Assembly: GCF_002252525.1 (NCBI RefSeq)
Contig: NZ_NNRM01000017.1
Coordinates: 739,972 to 803,971, forward strand
Source: Brucella pseudogrignonensis
GTDB taxonomy: Bacteria; Pseudomonadota; Alphaproteobacteria; Rhizobiales; Rhizobiaceae
Direction: 5' to 3'
DNA: 64,000 nucleotides
Shown here: piece by piece, positions 51,360 through 59,986 of the stretch
Position numbering within the stretch: the stretch's first letter is position 1
Layout: each line of letters starts with the position of its first letter
The notes under the pieces: generated by a model
The model's database searches: none
What the model was told of the DNA's origin: nothing
What the model saw: only the letters and a program-made list of their open reading frames with translations
Program-made: the position numbers and the translations under genes

Positions 51360-53066
51360 ATGTCTGAAGCCCCAGCAATCGCGAGCCAGGAGCTTCCCGA
51401 ACGCGAAAGCATGGAATTTGATGTTGTGATTGTCGGCGCAGGTCCTGCAGGCCTTGCTGCGGCTATTCGGTTCAAACAAATCAATCCGGAGCTTTCAGTC
51501 GTCGTTCTTGAAAAGGGCGGGGAAGTTGGCGCGCATATCCTGTCGGGCGCCGTCGTTGATCCAAGTGGTATCGATCAGCTTCTGCCAGGCTGGCGTGAGG
51601 AAGAGGGGCATCCGTTCAAGACCCCTGTGACCACCGACCATTTCCTGCTGCTTGGTCCTGCGGGTTCGGTGCGTCTACCAAATTTCGCCATGCCACCGCT
51701 GATGAACAATCACGGCAATTACATCGTGTCACTCGGCAATGTCTGCCGCTGGCTTGGCACGAAAGCAGAAGAGCTGGGCGTTGAAATCTATCCGGGCTTT
51801 GCTGCCACCGAAGTGCTTTATAATGATGAAGGCGCTGTAATCGGTGTTGCTACTGGTGATATGGGCGTCGAGCGTGATGGCTCGCACGGTCCAAATTACA
51901 CGCGCGGCATGGCGCTGCTTGGCAAATATGTTCTGATCGGTGAAGGCGCACGCGGCTCGTTGGCAAAGGAACTGATCGCGAGGTTCAAGCTTGATGAGGG
52001 TCGTGAACCAGCCAAGTTTGGTATCGGCCTCAAGGAACTCTGGCAGGTCGATCCATCCAAGCATAAGCCGGGTCTGGTACAGCATTCATTTGGCTGGCCG
52101 CTTGATATGAAGACCGGCGGTGGCTCGTTCCTCTACCATCTTGAAGACAATATGGTTGCAGTCGGCTTCGTACTGCATCTCAACTACAAGAACCCTTATC
52201 TGTCGCCGTTTGAAGAGTTCCAGCGGTTCAAGACGCATCCGGCGATCCGCGATACATTCGAGGGTGGCAAACGCCTTTCTTATGGCGCGCGCGCGATTAC
52301 CGAAGGTGGTTTCCAGTCAGTGCCAAAACTGTCCTTCCCGGGTGGTGCGCTGATCGGCTGTTCGGCTGGCTTCGTCAACGTTCCCCGCATCAAGGGCAGT
52401 CATAACGCAGTTCTGTCGGGCATTCTTGCCGCCGACAAGATTGCGGAAGCATTGGCCGCTGGTCGTGCCAATGATGAGCCGATTGAAATCGAAAACAGCT
52501 GGCGTAACAGCGCTATCGGCAAGGATCTCAAGAAGGTCCGCAATGTGAAGCCGCTCTGGTCGAAGCTCGGAACGGTTATGGGTGTTGCTCTCGGTGGTCT
52601 TGATATGTGGACCAATCAGCTGTTTGGCTTCTCATTCTTTGGTACGCTGAAGCATGGGAAGAACGATGCGCAAAGCCTTGAGCCAGCAGCAAAGCACAAG
52701 AAGATCGATTATCCGAAGCCGGATGGCGTTCTGACTTTTGATCGTCTTTCGTCGGTGTTTCTTTCGAACACAAACCATGACGAAAACGAGCCAGTTCATT
52801 TGCATGTGGCTGACATGAAGCTGCAGCAGACATCAGAGCATGATGTCTTTGCAGGTCCATCGACGCGCTATTGCCCTGCAGGTGTTTATGAATGGGTGGA
52901 TGCTGACGGCAATTCCGCGGCTGATCCGCAGGCCAAGGATGTTCGCTTTGTGATCAATGCGCAGAACTGCGTGCATTGCAAAACTTGCGATATCAAGGAC
53001 CCGAACCAGAACATCAACTGGGTTCCGCCACAAGGCGGCGAAGGACCAGTTTACGTGAACATGTAA
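51360..53066 (+). CDS. Electron transfer flavoprotein-ubiquinone oxidoreductase
   Basis: The 568-residue membrane-associated enzyme passes electrons from ETF (fatty acid and amino acid oxidation) to ubiquinone. It has the N-terminal FAD site VVIVGAGPAGLAAAIRFKQI (about residues 22-45), quinone-binding region (GEGARGSLAKELI, KHKPGLVQHSFGWPLDMKTG) and the C-terminal [4Fe-4S] Cys pattern RYCPAGVYEW, NAQNCVHCKTCDIKDPNQNI. GGAGG precedes ATG 51360. Length is normal. It is a single gene followed by a terminator. Confidence 0.96.
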   Translation: MSEAPAIASQELPERESMEFDVVIVGAGPAGLAAAIRFKQINPELSVVVLEKGGEVGAHILSGAVVDPSGIDQLLPGWREEEGHPFKTPVTTDHFLLLGPAGSVRLPNFAMPPLMNNHGNYIVSLGNVCRWLGTKAEELGVEIYPGFAATEVLYNDEGAVIGVATGDMGVERDGSHGPNYTRGMALLGKYVLIGEGARGSLAKELIARFKLDEGREPAKFGIGLKELWQVDPSKHKPGLVQHSFGWPLDMKTGGGSFLYHLEDNMVAVGFVLHLNYKNPYLSPFEEFQRFKTHPAIRDTFEGGKRLSYGARAITEGGFQSVPKLSFPGGALIGCSAGFVNVPRIKGSHNAVLSGILAADKIAEALAAGRANDEPIEIENSWRNSAIGKDLKKVRNVKPLWSKLGTVMGVALGGLDMWTNQLFGFSFFGTLKHGKNDAQSLEPAAKHKKIDYPKPDGVLTFDRLSSVFLSNTNHDENEPVHLHVADMKLQQTSEHDVFAGPSTRYCPAGVYEWVDADGNSAADPQAKDVRFVINAQNCVHCKTCDIKDPNQNINWVPPQGGEGPVYVNM

Positions 53067-53087
53067 TGTTTGCGTGAACATGTAATA

Positions 53088-53116
53088 AAAAGGCGGTTTT
53101 AAACCGCCTTTTTTAT
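53088..53116 (+). terminator. Intrinsic terminator after ETF-QO gene
   Basis: AAAAAGGCGGTTT and AAACCGCCTTTTTT form a stem with a tight A/T loop and a terminal run of six T. It begins 22 bases after the stop, just past a duplicated copy of the last codons. Confidence 0.85.
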
Positions 53117-53151
53117 TAGAGTGCCGGGTGCACAAAGGTCGCTCTAACGCT

Positions 53152-54171
53152 TCAAAATGAGAGCATGACTGATTGAGTTTCCGGCTCGTCAGTGTCTGGC
53201 GGTACCGGCATCGGAACCGAAAACTCAAGCCTTATAGGCAAGTGATCGGAGCTCACGTCCTCGCGTGTGGTTGCAGCGGGCGCTTCGATTTCATGGCTTA
53301 CGAGAACCTGATCGATCGGCAGTCCGACATAGGGCGCGAGTTTTATCGGAAGGTTTTGCAACATCCATGTGCCACCGATACCAGTCATCGCCTTGGTGGT
53401 CGAAGCTTTCTCGATGCGATGGACAGCATTGCTCCATGGCGTAGCGTTGAAATCGCCAGCGATGATCATAGGGCCACTGAATTTCTGCAATTCTGGCACC
53501 AATGCATCGATGATCGCCGCCTGACCATATGGCCACGGAAGCACAGCATGATATGCTGCTACATTCACGCTCGTGCCGCTAAAATCGATAGAAGTCATGG
53601 CAAGGCGATCATCGCCAAGGCACAACTGAGCGCTACCTTCACTGAATGGGCGGCGGGACAGAATGCCAACGCGCATATTGCTTCCGTCTTTGCGGCATTC
53701 AAAATGGTAAGGATAAGTACCCTTCAGAATGTCGATCCACATTGCCCAATCTGCACCGGCTTCCTGATAGGTGATAACGTCAGGCTTTTCCTGCGCAACC
53801 ATCTGCAAAACGCGTTTAGGCTCAGGGTTGTTATAGCGCAGATTGATCTGCACCAGACTGTAACGTGCGCCGGTCGTCGGCACATCGGCCTGTGCAGAAG
53901 ATGATCCGTTGAGAAGATTACGTGCGGCACCAAGCGTCGTGCTGAAAGCAAGGATCGCAAAAAGCAGGATCATTGCACCTTCACGCCGCATCTTTGTGAA
54001 CAAGAGCGGCAATGCCAGCAAACCCATCAGAATCGCGAGATGTGGTCGAAAATGCCCGAATGAATCAAGCATTGGATGCGCTGATCCAAGAAAACCAAGC
54101 ACAAGAGGGACCGACACCAGAACAGCGGTGATCAATAGGAGCAATGAAAGGTTTTCGCGGCGTTTTGACAT
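53152..54171 (-). CDS. Membrane-anchored endonuclease/exonuclease/phosphatase family protein
   Basis: The 339-residue product starts with three hydrophobic helices (LSLLLLITAVLVSVPLVLGF, LAILMGLLALPLLF, GAMILLFAILAFSTTLG) and continues with an EEP domain: VQINLRYNN, EKPDVITYQEAG, IAGDFNATPWSNAV and SSDHLPIRLEF, which hold the metal-binding Asn, Glu, Asp and His residues. This type acts on nucleic acids or phospholipids outside the cytoplasm; the substrate is not known. ATG 54171 (MSKRRENL) is preferred over the ATG three codons upstream. Confidence 0.87.
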   Translation of the reverse strand: MSKRRENLSLLLLITAVLVSVPLVLGFLGSAHPMLDSFGHFRPHLAILMGLLALPLLFTKMRREGAMILLFAILAFSTTLGAARNLLNGSSSAQADVPTTGARYSLVQINLRYNNPEPKRVLQMVAQEKPDVITYQEAGADWAMWIDILKGTYPYHFECRKDGSNMRVGILSRRPFSEGSAQLCLGDDRLAMTSIDFSGTSVNVAAYHAVLPWPYGQAAIIDALVPELQKFSGPMIIAGDFNATPWSNAVHRIEKASTTKAMTGIGGTWMLQNLPIKLAPYVGLPIDQVLVSHEIEAPAATTREDVSSDHLPIRLEFSVPMPVPPDTDEPETQSVMLSF

Positions 54172-54286
54172 GATACGCACCTAGCCGCTGATTACGGCGC
54201 GATGATGGAATAGGGGAATTTGGAAAAGGGCAGTATGCTTTCAAAATACATACTGCCCTAACTACCTATTGCCTACTGCCTTATAC

Positions 54287-55789
54287 TTACTGGAAAGCTG
54301 TCTCGAAGAAGCTACGGAGCTTGCGTGAATGCAGTCGCTCATCAGGCATGGCTGCGATTTTTTCCATCGCACGAATACCGATTTGCAGATGCTGTGCGAC
54401 CTGCCGCTTGTAGAACTCTGTCGCCATGCCAGGCAGTTTCAGTTCGCCATGCAACGGCTTGTCGGAAACACAGAGCAACGTGCCGTATGGGACGCGGAAG
54501 CGGAACCCATTGGCAGCAATCGTGGCCGACTCCATGTCAAGCGCAACTGCACGCGCCTGTGAAAGACGCTGAACCGGTCCGCGCTGGTCGCGTAACTCCC
54601 AGTTTCGATTGTCAATTGTTGCGACTGTACCAGTGCGCATGATGCGCTTGAGGTCATAGCCTTCAAGGCCAGTGATTTCTTCGACCGCCTCTTCAAGTGC
54701 TACCTGAATTTCGGCAAGCGCGGGCAAAGGCACCCAAACAGGAAGATCGTCATCAAGAACGTGGTCTTCACGCATATAAGCATGAGCAAGCACGTAATCG
54801 CCAAGCTCTTGAGTGTTGCGCAGACCGGCACAATGTCCCAGCATCAGCCATGCATGTGGACGCAGCACAGCAACATGGTCAGTGATGGTCTTTGCATTGG
54901 ATGGGCCGACGCCGATATTGACCATGGTAATACCGGAGTGATCGGCGCGTTGCAGGTGATAGGCAGGCATCTGTGGCATACGCTGTAGCGGAATGCCGCT
55001 GCTCGGCTCGGATTCGCCTGCCCGTGTTATCGCGTTGCCTGGCTCAACAAAGCTATCATAGCCGCCGCCACCATCTGCCATCAGCTTGCGCGCATAAGCG
55101 CAGAATTCGTCCATATAGAACTGATAGTTGGTGAACAGAACAAAGTTCTGAAAATGCTTGGGGCTGGTTGCGGTGTAATGCGCAAGCCTGTGTAGAGAGT
55201 AGTCAACGCGTTGTGCCGTGAACGGCGCCAGCGGCATTGGTTCACCGGGAACAGGATCGAAATCGGCATTGACGATCTTGTCGTCGGTTGCAGCCAGATC
55301 CGGAACATCGAAGAGATCGCGCATCGGATGCGTAAAAGCATTGGCAACCGATGCTTCGACATAGGTGCCTTCCATGAAGGCAAAGTGAATCGGAATTGGT
55401 GTTGCCGATTCCCGAACGGTGACCGCAACGCCGTGATTGCGCATCAGCAGGCGAATTTGCTCGTTGAGGTAATGGTCGAACAGATCTGGCCGGGTAATCG
55501 TCGCCGCGTAATCACCGGGCGTAGTCACATGACCAAAGGCAAGGCGCGTATCTACATGCGCAAAGCTGGAGGTGGACAGGCAGATTTCGGGATAAAAAGC
55601 GCGATAACGCTGAGGGCGAGCCTCTCCCTTTGCCAGCTGCTCAAAAGCCGTGCGAAGGAACGCGGTGTTGCGATCATAAAGCTTGCGCAGTGCGGCAACC
55701 GCCGCACTTGCATCGGTAAAAACTTCCGGCTCCACGAAGGGAGGGGTTTTGATATCTGGGATGAAAGTTTGTTCGATTCGCTGTGTCAT
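54287..55789 (-). CDS. amn: AMP nucleosidase
   Basis: The 500-residue enzyme splits AMP into adenine and ribose 5-phosphate. The N-terminal regulatory domain (AVAALRKLYDRNTAFLRTAF to about 170) and the C-terminal phosphorylase-like domain (GITMVNIGVGPSNAKTITDH, HAWLMLGHCAGLRNTQELGD, ALDMESATIAANGFRFRVPY, LCVSDKPLHGELKLPG) follow the family layout and length. Two small membrane-protein genes lie upstream on the same strand with a 41-base gap. Confidence 0.95.
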   Translation of the reverse strand: MTQRIEQTFIPDIKTPPFVEPEVFTDASAAVAALRKLYDRNTAFLRTAFEQLAKGEARPQRYRAFYPEICLSTSSFAHVDTRLAFGHVTTPGDYAATITRPDLFDHYLNEQIRLLMRNHGVAVTVRESATPIPIHFAFMEGTYVEASVANAFTHPMRDLFDVPDLAATDDKIVNADFDPVPGEPMPLAPFTAQRVDYSLHRLAHYTATSPKHFQNFVLFTNYQFYMDEFCAYARKLMADGGGGYDSFVEPGNAITRAGESEPSSGIPLQRMPQMPAYHLQRADHSGITMVNIGVGPSNAKTITDHVAVLRPHAWLMLGHCAGLRNTQELGDYVLAHAYMREDHVLDDDLPVWVPLPALAEIQVALEEAVEEITGLEGYDLKRIMRTGTVATIDNRNWELRDQRGPVQRLSQARAVALDMESATIAANGFRFRVPYGTLLCVSDKPLHGELKLPGMATEFYKRQVAQHLQIGIRAMEKIAAMPDERLHSRKLRSFFETAFQ

Positions 55790-55830
55790 GACTTAGTATA
55801 GCAAACTCCATGACACGCGCATGTCCCTGT

Positions 55831-55998
55831 TTACGCACTTCTTTGAAGGCTTACATACAGTACGAGGCCGACCCCGTTCATTTGCGCTTTCTGCCCTATT
55901 TGGGTGTAGGCGAAGGTTGCCGCAGGACCGGTGAAGACGGCGGTGAAAAGCAGGACACGAAGCGCAATCCCTGCTGAAATACGGAAACGCGAGATCAT
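55831..55998 (-). CDS. Small membrane protein (55 residues)
   Basis: The ATG overlaps the stop of the next small gene upstream (ATGA at 55995-55998). The product MISRFRISAGIALRVLLFTA... has one hydrophobic segment (IALRVLLFTAVFTGPAATFA), which could be a signal peptide or anchor, and a short polar-hydrophobic tail (YTQIGQKAQMNGVGLVLYVS). I do not recognise it. Overlap with its neighbour and co-direction with amn support a real gene. Confidence 0.5.
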   Translation of the reverse strand: MISRFRISAGIALRVLLFTAVFTGPAATFAYTQIGQKAQMNGVGLVLYVSLQRSA

Positions 55999-56159
55999 AG
56001 CCGCCTGTCTCCGTCCACATGCTTGAGGTGCATTGCTGTGATAGGGCCAACGACCGGCTGGTCGCGATAAACATCATATTTGCGATCAACAAAAAGGCTC
56101 GCGATGATCGCAAAACCGGCAATCATTAAACAGACAATCGTAACGCGCCACAGCAGCAT
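55995..56159 (-). CDS. Small membrane protein (54 residues)
   Basis: The product has an N-terminal membrane helix (VTIVCLMIAGFAIIASLFVD) and a polar tail (RKYDVYRDQPVVGPITAMHL). The ATG follows GGGGGAA closely. It overlaps the next small gene by four bases, and both lie upstream of amn. The RDQPVVGPI segment looks structured rather than random. The family is not recognised. Confidence 0.5.
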   Translation of the reverse strand: MLLWRVTIVCLMIAGFAIIASLFVDRKYDVYRDQPVVGPITAMHLKHVDGDRRL

Positions 56160-56368
56160 AATTCCCCCGGCTTTAAAAGCGTTTGCTCTACGGGCTTGAG
56201 TTTAAGGATGCGACCTGAACTGCTCCTGAGAGCTGCATTCATCCGGCGTTCAAAAATATTGATGTTTCACTAACTTGATCGCTTCGCACTTGTGCCGGGC
56301 TGCACGGCGCTTATGTTAACCCGCATTGGAAATACGGACAAAGCCAAGAAAGCGGGAGATAGATACCC

Positions 56369-57076
56369 ATGGCTGAGCAGACAAAACCCATTGAGCTTTA
56401 TTATTGGCCTACCCCGAATGGCTTCAAAATCAGCATCATGCTGGAGGAACTAGGCGTTCCTTACGAAGTCAAATATGTGAACATCGGTAAGGGCGATCAA
56501 TTCCAGCCGGACTTTCTCAAAATTGCACCCAATAACCGTATGCCAGCGATTATCGATCCGGAAGGGCCGGGCGGCGAGCCGATCTCGGTTTTTGAATCAG
56601 GCGCAATTCTTCAGTATCTCGGTCGGAAGTTTGGAAAGTTCTATCCAACGGATGAACGCAAGCGTGTCGTCGTTGATGAATGGCTGATGTGGCAAATGGG
56701 TGGACTTGGCCCCATGTCGGGTCAGGCCGGGCACTTCCGCGTTTATGCGCCGGAAAAGGTGCAATATGGCATTGATCGCTACACCAATGAGGTCAACCGT
56801 CTTTATGGCGTCCTGAACCGTCAGCTTGAAGGCAAAGACTTTATCGCCGGCGAATATTCTATCGCTGACATGGCCAGCATTGGTTGGATCAACGCGTACA
56901 AAAACTATGATCAGCAGCTGGAGGATTTCCCTAACCTCAAGCGCTGGTATGAAACCATGAATGCACGACCTGCCGTTCAGCGTGGTCTCTTGGTTGGCAA
57001 GGAAGAGCGCGAAAAGTCTAACCTCGCCAATGACAAGGAAGCGCAGAAAATTCTTTTCGGCCAGAAGGCGCGCTAA
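56369..57076 (+). CDS. Glutathione S-transferase, YfcG/Ure2p-like (Nu class)
   Basis: The 235-residue protein has a thioredoxin-fold N-terminal domain (ELYYWPTPNGFKISIMLEEL, NNRMPAIIDPEG, ISVFESGAILQYLGRKFG) and a helical C-terminal domain (RLYGVLNRQLEGKDFIAGEY, SIADMASIGWINAYKN). The TPNGFK motif is typical of the disulfide-reducing YfcG/YghU group that binds glutathione via Thr/Asn. GGGAGAT precedes the start. A terminator follows; the gene is monocistronic. Confidence 0.92.
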   Translation: MAEQTKPIELYYWPTPNGFKISIMLEELGVPYEVKYVNIGKGDQFQPDFLKIAPNNRMPAIIDPEGPGGEPISVFESGAILQYLGRKFGKFYPTDERKRVVVDEWLMWQMGGLGPMSGQAGHFRVYAPEKVQYGIDRYTNEVNRLYGVLNRQLEGKDFIAGEYSIADMASIGWINAYKNYDQQLEDFPNLKRWYETMNARPAVQRGLLVGKEEREKSNLANDKEAQKILFGQKAR

Positions 57077-57103
57077 CTCGCTTTGGTTAGAAATGCTTGA
57101 AAG

Positions 57104-57130
57104 AAAGGCGGCTTAGAAGCCGCCTTTTTA
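57104..57130. terminator. Intrinsic terminator between GST and DUF2147 genes
   Basis: AAAGGCGGCTT and AAGCCGCCTTT form an 11-base perfect stem with a two-base AG loop, followed by TTATTTTA. The A-run on the other side makes it usable for both convergent genes. Confidence 0.85.
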
Positions 57131-57140
57131 TTTTATTCGC

Positions 57141-57500
57141 TTACTGCCGTGCGAGACTTTCACTCTTGCAGATCAGGCCGCCCATGACGCAGCCCGAAAG
57201 CGAGAGAGTGTTTCCCTTGACACTGGCCTTGCCTGTGTAAGTCTTGCCTTCGTCTAGCTTGTTGACTTCGCCCTTGTAGCTGCCGTCCTTGCCAGACATT
57301 GTGCCAATCGACTTTCCCTTATATTCGCCGGTCTGCACCGTGCCGCAATATTTACCGCCGCCGCAAGCAGCGTAGCTGATAATCGTACCATTCGGGCGCT
57401 TCCAAGTACCGACAATTGCTTCTTCAGCAAATGCTGGTGCGGCTAAGCCTGCCGTCAGTGCTACGGCGGCGGTCATTCCCATAATAAAAGTGCGGATCAT
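57141..57500 (-). CDS. Secreted DUF2147 family protein
   Basis: The 119-residue product has a signal peptide (MIRTFIMGMTAAVALTAGLAAPAFA) and a DUF2147 domain: IVGTWKRPNGTIISYAACGG, YCGTVQTGEYKGKSIGT, GKDGSYKGEVNKLDEGKTY and GNTLSLSGCVMGGLICKSES. The four Cys probably form disulfides in the periplasm. ATG 57500 follows GGGAGG by five bases, which settles the start against the much longer frame. The function is unknown. A palindrome lies 53 bases upstream. Confidence 0.87.
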   Translation of the reverse strand: MIRTFIMGMTAAVALTAGLAAPAFAEEAIVGTWKRPNGTIISYAACGGGKYCGTVQTGEYKGKSIGTMSGKDGSYKGEVNKLDEGKTYTGKASVKGNTLSLSGCVMGGLICKSESLARQ

Positions 57501-57938
57501 GCATTCCTCCCAAAATGCCGCAAAGCTCTCTATTTTCAGCTCTGCAGAAAACTTACGCAAACGTAAACGTAATCGAGTTTGGTCCGAAGCGGAAGAGGGA
57601 TAATTGGTGGCTTCGAATTCGCCGATAATCACTTTCTCAACAAAGCCAATCGATGCCATGGTTATCATCTGGTTTCCAAGCACTGTGGATGAAAAAGCGG
57701 CAATTTCGGAAAAACGCTGCAATTCGCGAAGCTTGGATGTTTAACAAAATCCCAAATTTACTCCTTGTTGGGATTTCGTTGTCGCGTTGTTAAGCATCTG
57801 GTTTAACGCGCATTTTAATCCTGTCGCCTATCTTAAAGACCATGAACGGAACGACAGATCCGACGGTTCCGGGACGGTGAAAGCCAGTCACGGAAACAAA
57901 GAGCGGACGGTTCTCGGGATTTAACAGGGACAAAGAAA
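57501..57938. other. Divergent intergenic region, DUF2147 gene to small Sel1-like gene
   Basis: This region of 438 bases holds promoters for both neighbours. I see the TTACG/CGTAA palindrome (listed separately), a short A/T-rich stretch near 57735-57765 with CCCAAATTTACTCCTTG, and the AGGGAC ribosome site of the plus-strand gene. No gene is supported in it. Confidence 0.45.
57553..57572. promoter_or_regulatory. TTACG-N10-CGTAA palindrome upstream of the DUF2147 gene
   Basis: TTACGCAAACGTAAACGTAA matches its reverse complement at 14 of 20 positions, with five-base arms and an ACGT centre. It overlaps the expected promoter of the DUF2147 gene, 53 bases upstream of the ATG. It may be an operator of a dimeric regulator; none can be named. 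Confidence 0.35.
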
Positions 57939-58196
57939 ATGACACAGTTTCAGAGCGTTACACAGCACGACAAGGCAGGTTCTCAGGATCGTATCTTGCT
58001 GGAGATGGGTTTGAAATACGCCATCGGCCGCGACTGCGAAATTGATGTCGTCGAAGCACACAAGTGGCTTAACATTGCAGCAATCCGTGGCAACCAGAAA
58101 GCCGAACGTATGCGCAATCAGGTTGCAGCGACCATGAGCAAGAGCGAGCTGGCAGCGGCACTGCGTGGTGCACGCGAGTGGATGACTTCGCACTGA
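57939..58196 (+). CDS. Small Sel1-repeat-like protein
   Basis: The 85-residue product has one Sel1/TPR-like unit (LLEMGLKYAIGRDCEIDVVE, AHKWLNIAAIRGNQKAERMR) and a helical C-terminus (MSKSELAAALRGAREWMTSH). Such short one-repeat proteins are widespread in Rhizobiales, without known function. AGGGAC lies about seven bases before the ATG. It is monocistronic, with a terminator following. Confidence 0.82.
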   Translation: MTQFQSVTQHDKAGSQDRILLEMGLKYAIGRDCEIDVVEAHKWLNIAAIRGNQKAERMRNQVAATMSKSELAAALRGAREWMTSH

Positions 58197-58215
58197 ACTA
58201 CAGAATGTAGAAAAC

Positions 58216-58243
58216 AAAAAGCCGCCCAATGAGGCGGCTTTTT
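58216..58243. terminator. Bidirectional terminator between Sel1-like gene and yitT-like gene
   Basis: AAAAAGCCGCC (58216-58226) and GGCGGCTTTTT (58233-58243) form a perfect 11-base stem with loop CAATGA. Both convergent genes end beside it. Confidence 0.88.
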
Positions 58244-58245
58244 GT

Positions 58246-58899
58246 TCAGCTGATCCCGAGATAGCGCCCCGGTTTGTGGTTGATTGCGATGATAACGTTC
58301 ATCGCAATCGCACCCACAAGCGACAGAAGCATGTTTTCCCATGGGATGAAAAACAGCGATCCGAGCATGATGATAATGTCGAGCGCGAGCTGAAACCAAC
58401 CAGCGCGAATGCCATAGGCGTCCTGCAAGTAAAGCGCCAGAATATTGACGCCGCCCACGCCGGAACGATGGCGGAAAAGTGCCAGAACGCCCATGCCCAT
58501 AAGTGTGCCGCCCATAAGCGCTGCAAAGAGCGGATTGATTGAGCTGAAATCAACACATAAAGGAATGAGTTTGGCAAAGAGAGATAGAAGCGCCACGGCG
58601 ATGAACGTTCTGATCGTAAATGGCCAGCCCATCCGCTTTGCAGCGAAATAGTAGAACGGCAGATTGATCACGAAATAAAGCAAGCCAAATCCGATGCCGG
58701 TGGCATATTGGATCAGCAGCGCGATTCCTGCCGTACTGCCTGTCATAAGCGTCGCTTGACTATAAAGCGTAATGCCCAACGCAATGAATGAAGTGCCAAT
58801 CAACATGGCGATTGCATCTTCATAAAGGCGATGACGATCGCCCCCCAGTTTGCTGGTCACATCGACAAGCGGGGAGGTCCTATCTGCGATATCGGTCAC
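58246..58899 (-). CDS. YitT family membrane protein
   Basis: The 217-residue product has about five helices with the YitT/DUF161 pattern: LIGTSFIALGITLYSQATLM, GSTAGIALLIQYATGIGFGL, VINLPFYYFAAKRMGWPF and RHRSGVGGVNILALYLQDAY. The C-terminal DUF2179 domain found in Bacillus YitT is absent, as in other proteobacterial members. GTG 58899 follows GGAG by six bases; the ATG at 58938 has no such signal. The role is unknown. Confidence 0.87.
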   Translation of the reverse strand: MTDIADRTSPLVDVTSKLGGDRHRLYEDAIAMLIGTSFIALGITLYSQATLMTGSTAGIALLIQYATGIGFGLLYFVINLPFYYFAAKRMGWPFTIRTFIAVALLSLFAKLIPLCVDFSSINPLFAALMGGTLMGMGVLALFRHRSGVGGVNILALYLQDAYGIRAGWFQLALDIIIMLGSLFFIPWENMLLSLVGAIAMNVIIAINHKPGRYLGIS

Positions 58900-59116
58900 A
58901 TTTAACTCCAGAACTGCGAAAACCGGAAATTCGGACAAGATTACTCAAAGGGCCGGAGCAATGATCCGCCATTTGAGTGTATGCATATTCCCGCTGATCC
59001 GATGGATAATGTGCCACGCGCCAGCGCCAAGTCTTGGGAGACCTCGCAAATATAGCATCGCGGATGCCCGACGGCACTGCTAGCAATATTGTTATTTTGA
59101 ACGTCGCATTTTTATT

Positions 59117-59665
59117 TTAGCTCAGCTTTGACCGCTCATTTTTTCGGATTATTTCGTTGCGAGTTTCACTGAGAAATTGCTCTACATCCTTGGGACTGCG
59201 TAGATGATGCTTTTTCAGATGCGAAGGGGCGCTTTCCAGAAAAGATTTTGCCCGAATACGCCCGTTTTTGCGGTAATTAGCCACGAACTTCAGGAATTCC
59301 CAATCAAAACGCTCGTCACAGCCTTCCGCCATATCAGGACGGGATTGACCGTAATGGCGAAGTGTTCTGCGCAGGACGCGCCAAAGGCGTGTTGGGGTTG
59401 AGATATCCAGAAAAATAATCATGTCGGCGCGTGCTGCGCGATGCGCCATTGTTTCGCTGTGATTGCCTTCAAATATCCATTCATCGCGATCCGCAACCTC
59501 ATCGCTCAGAAGGCCGATTTCGTCCCGAGAGCGCATTGTCCAATTGGGTAGCCAATAGATGGTGTCGATATGAACAACTGGTAATTTGGTGATTGCACCA
59601 AGCGAACGGGCGAGGGTGGACTTTCCCGAACCTGCGCCACCAATGATCATGATCCTTTTTATCAT
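59117..59665 (-). CDS. P-loop kinase-like protein, adenylate kinase/FlaR type
   Basis: The 182-residue product has Walker A MIIGGAGSGKSTLARSLG at the N-terminus, then LPVVHIDTIYWLPNW, DEWIFEGNHSETM and an Arg-rich lid-like region (RLWRVLRRTLRHYGQSRPD). This is the pattern of P-loop proteins annotated as DNA topology modulation protein (FlaR) or shikimate/adenylate-kinase-like. The true substrate is unknown. It is a single gene; plus-strand context is empty. Confidence 0.83.
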   Translation of the reverse strand: MIKRIMIIGGAGSGKSTLARSLGAITKLPVVHIDTIYWLPNWTMRSRDEIGLLSDEVADRDEWIFEGNHSETMAHRAARADMIIFLDISTPTRLWRVLRRTLRHYGQSRPDMAEGCDERFDWEFLKFVANYRKNGRIRAKSFLESAPSHLKKHHLRSPKDVEQFLSETRNEIIRKNERSKLS

Positions 59666-59986
59666 CTGGGCAAGCTCCGGATTTTAACTGTGTTGCAATA
59701 AAGCTGAGACAAGATCATGGAATTACTGTATATTTACTTCGCGTCATTCAAATTTACGTAACGACTAAAGAATGACGGTTAGAATTTTTGTATTGTAGAC
59801 AGTGGTAATATTAAGAGAGTGATTGACAGTCAACTTGTCTGGCATCAAGCTTGGTGGTGAAGACAAATTTACAAGGTGTGAAGACCGGCAAAGCAGGCCG
59901 GATATTCTGAATAGATCGCTTTGAGCGGTCAGCGCTAATCCGAATGCAACAAAATCAATAGTCCGTATCCGATAGGGAGCGACGAG
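59666..59986. other. Intergenic region upstream of the Cys-repeat secreted protein
   Basis: This region of 321 bases is AT-rich in its first half. CGTCATTC (59742-59749) and GAATGACG (59770-59777) form a perfect inverted repeat with a 20-base spacer, and GACCGGC...GCCGG occurs near 59883-59901. TTGACAGTC at 59823 could be a -35 box. No gene or clear sRNA is supported. Confidence 0.45.
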
